Assembly: GCA_016342595.1 (NCBI GenBank)
Contig: JAEINY010000009.1
Location: 1-51,882, forward strand
Source of the DNA: Marinilabiliaceae bacterium
Lineage (GTDB): Bacteria > Bacteroidota > Bacteroidia > Bacteroidales > Marinilabiliaceae
Length of the DNA: 51,882 nucleotides
Direction: 5' to 3'
Position numbers and translations under genes: made by a program
Notes under the pieces: model-generated
Told to the model about the DNA's origin: nothing
Databases searched by the model: none
Seen by the model: only the letters and a program-made list of their open reading frames with translations
In this document: one piece after another, positions 50,511-51,882 of the stretch
Numbering within the stretch: position 1 is the first letter of the stretch
How the letters are laid out: every line of letters begins with the position of its first letter

Positions 50511-51028
50511 ATCCGATAGCTTTCGGATTTGATTGGTAATCGGTACCATTCTTCAGATTTCCGACCATTGGGAGGTAGCCTGTAGGGAAAAATGGTGTTT
50601 CCAAACCGTTGGAAATCGATCTATATCTGTATAGATTCATTTTCTGCGGCAGAAACCCTTCTGTTTTTGGTATAGATCGTTTTCCGGCCAATGGGATGGC
50701 TCATCTAGCTATATAGGTTGATGGCCGACGGCAGAAAGGTATCCTCTACAGAAAATAGGCTCCTCCTGACGGTAGAAAAACCATCTATAGGGAAAAGTGA
50801 TCCATATCTAACCATAGATGAAAAGCCTGGTTTGTACCCGCCTTTGGTTTTTACTTATCCTCTGAATAGGCTACTTCGATCTTCGATTCCCCTATTCATA
50901 GGGGAACAGAAATATGGTTTCACATAATGGCGTATGTTCCGCTGACGTTGGTATTAGGAGTTGGCCTGTAGGTCCAAACTGTAAAAGCATAGGGTGGAGT
51001 GTAACGCAACCCTATGGTTGCAGGTATT
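50511..51028. other. Non-coding field of mini-hairpins (array 3)
   Basis: The stretch after the toxin gene is packed with short stems at about 20-bp spacing: ATCCGA/TCGGAT (50511-50528), TGGTA/TACCA (50534-50548), TTTCCAA/TTGGAAA (50598-50615), ATCTATA/TATAGAT (50619-50636), TTTCTG/CAGAAA (50641-50655), ATCTA/TAGAT (50806-50819), TTCCCCTA/TAGGGGAA (50887-50906) and GCAACC/GGTTGC (51006-51021). Most loops are 3-6 bases. The two short open frames here (50509-50691 minus, 50718-50927 plus) do not look like proteins. The remaining sequence 50173-50510 shows nothing distinct. Confidence 0.5.
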
Positions 51029-51061
51029 GGGATTGATAAAACGGAATCCCTTGTTTTATCA
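51029..51061. other. Interleaved stems, possible H-type pseudoknot
   Basis: GGGATT (51029-51034) pairs with AATCCC (51045-51050), and GATAAAAC (51035-51042) pairs with GTTTTATC (51053-51060). The two stems are interleaved, so they are either alternative hairpins or a pseudoknot with very short loops. They lie right before the 43-bp repeat. Confidence 0.4.
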
Positions 51062-51136
51062 CAGTTGCACACTATTATCCTCAAAAAACTAACTATCAAA
51101 ATAAAAGTAAGGGTCAATAGTTTTGGGGTTTTAGAG
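51040..51136. repeat. Intergenic repeat, copy 2 (43 bp identical to 29554-29596)
   Basis: Positions 51072-51114 equal 29554-29596 base for base, and diverged similarity continues on both sides. It sits between the mini-hairpin field and the last gene. No reading frame within it is convincing. Confidence 0.7.
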
Positions 51137-51232
51137 ATTATGATTAGTTTTAGTGACCGGAAATGAAACAACGGCGATGGTGATGTGACCGGTTAATCAG
51201 GCAAATGCTTGCAGACAACTAAAAGACATAGA

Positions 51233-51882
51233 ATGAATCCAAAACAACTCGTACGACTCAGTAATACAATAGGAATCATAGCTATTGTTCTTCTTATTTA
51301 TTGGGTTTTCACTTTTATAACCATTGAAGTATTCGGACTGAAGGTATTCCGGGAAAACCTGACTGAAACCTTCTACATGAGTGTTTTAGGAATATTAGCT
51401 TTGATGGCAGCGGCGCTGATGATCAATATCATGTTTAACCTCACCAGAATTGCCCAAAAACACAATCAAGATGAATCTGCGGTAAAGGCAGGTAAAAAAG
51501 TTGGATGGCTTTTTTTGGCTAGTTTCCCCATACTGCTCCTGATCCTTTTTGGGGGTGACTACCTGACTTCACAAAAGAAAGAAAGGCTTTTGGTGCAATC
51601 AGCGCAATCCATCATTGAGACGAATACAAAGAAAAGTAATCATTTGGTGAACTATGAGTTTGACGAAAAATGGATCGTTGAAACGGAAGAAATGTTAGAC
51701 ATACTATCAATGACTGATGACAACTTTCCTCATGTAGCCATATTGGTAAAAGACTCCATTGGCAGCGAGCCTGTTTTTTTGGGATTCACCACCTATTACA
51801 ATGAAAGGCAAAACGACACCATTCCACCAGTCAAAAAGGACTTTATCAGAAAAACGACCCAACCCGAAAGAGATTACTTGAA
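51233..51882 (+). CDS. Membrane protein, 3'-truncated by the window end
   Basis: An open frame from ATG 51233 runs off the window after 216 codons. It begins MNPKQLVRLSNTIGIIAIVL and has three hydrophobic segments (IGIIAIVLLIYWVFTFITIE, MSVLGILALMAAALMINIMF, KVGWLFLASFPILLLILFGG), then a soluble part with YEFDEKWIVETEEMLDILSM and DNFPHVAILVKDSIGSEPVF that could be a sensory or periplasmic domain. I do not recognise the family, and the function is unknown. The ATG is not preceded by a clear promoter. The frame is well supported because the hydrophobic profile and codon use are those of a real gene. Confidence 0.7.
   Translation, partial: MNPKQLVRLSNTIGIIAIVLLIYWVFTFITIEVFGLKVFRENLTETFYMSVLGILALMAAALMINIMFNLTRIAQKHNQDESAVKAGKKVGWLFLASFPILLLILFGGDYLTSQKKERLLVQSAQSIIETNTKKSNHLVNYEFDEKWIVETEEMLDILSMTDDNFPHVAILVKDSIGSEPVFLGFTTYYNERQNDTIPPVKKDFIRKTTQPERDYL

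Noticed and set aside
50509..50927. Short open frames in the mini-hairpin field
   Set aside because: No protein pattern; palindromic repeats create open frames on both strands. Structure explains the region better.
50511..51028. CRISPR array
   Set aside because: Units differ in sequence, there is no constant repeat with 30-40 bp spacers, and no cas gene is in the window.

Overview
The window looks like a chromosomal segment of a moderately AT-rich Bacteroidota bacterium, probably near the Marinilabiliales/Bacteroidales. That placement is inferred from the gene repertoire: a DUF4838 lipoprotein, a GH95 alpha-L-fucosidase, LytS/LytR-type regulation, FecI/FecR/TonB-receptor remains, linked YgiQ-DUF4197, and a zapA-rny cluster. 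Promoter boxes of the Bacteroidota TAnnTTTG type and weak Shine-Dalgarno signals agree with it. No rRNA, tRNA or CRISPR array was seen.

Left part (1-15.2 kb). The tail of a CheA-like kinase is followed by a structured non-coding stretch and a DUF4838 lipoprotein. From about 3.1 to 15.1 kb comes a gene graveyard with intact genes in between. The decayed items are a HigB-type toxin with one amber codon beside an intact antitoxin, a truncated GNAT, collapsed DUF169 and MarR genes, an N-truncated metallopeptidase, a frameshifted FecR, an ECF-sigma/TonB-receptor chimera and an MBL-fold stub. The intact genes are a flavin reductase, an uncharacterised helical protein, an Eis-like GNAT, RsgA, a squalene/phytoene-synthase-like enzyme and a TetR regulator.

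Middle (15.2-31 kb). Here lie an extended-SDR reductase, an acyl-CoA synthetase, a LytR/LytS two-component pair beside a small membrane protein, a GH95 fucosidase, a hemerythrin stub, a patatin-Omp85 fusion, a Crp-like regulator with a SugE/Gdx exporter, and a second helical protein that resembles the one at 6 kb.

Right part (31-51.9 kb). This is mostly housekeeping: two radical-SAM proteins, DUF4197, a coiled-coil protein with ZapA, RNase Y, a UDP-GlcNAc 4-epimerase-like protein, a MalY/PatB lyase, a glutaminyl cyclase, a giant leucine-rich-repeat protein, glycerate kinase, an EamA transporter and an M48 protease. It ends in an accessory stretch with an unrecognised beta-rich protein, an integrase remnant, an intact Phd/YoeB toxin-antitoxin pair, a non-coding field of mini-hairpins and the start of a membrane protein.

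The most unusual signal is a set of linked non-coding elements at three loci. Degenerate tandem arrays of about 21-bp period lie at 5.82-5.97 and 27.99-28.20 kb, each near one of the two similar helical-protein genes. Both loci also carry a matching CGCCGGC...GCCGGCG hairpin of 52-57 bp with a shared CATG-N5-CCCAAA interior. A 43-bp identical repeat then links the second locus to the mini-hairpin field at 50.5-51.1 kb. I cannot assign a function. A mobile or repeat-associated gene family is the simplest reading.
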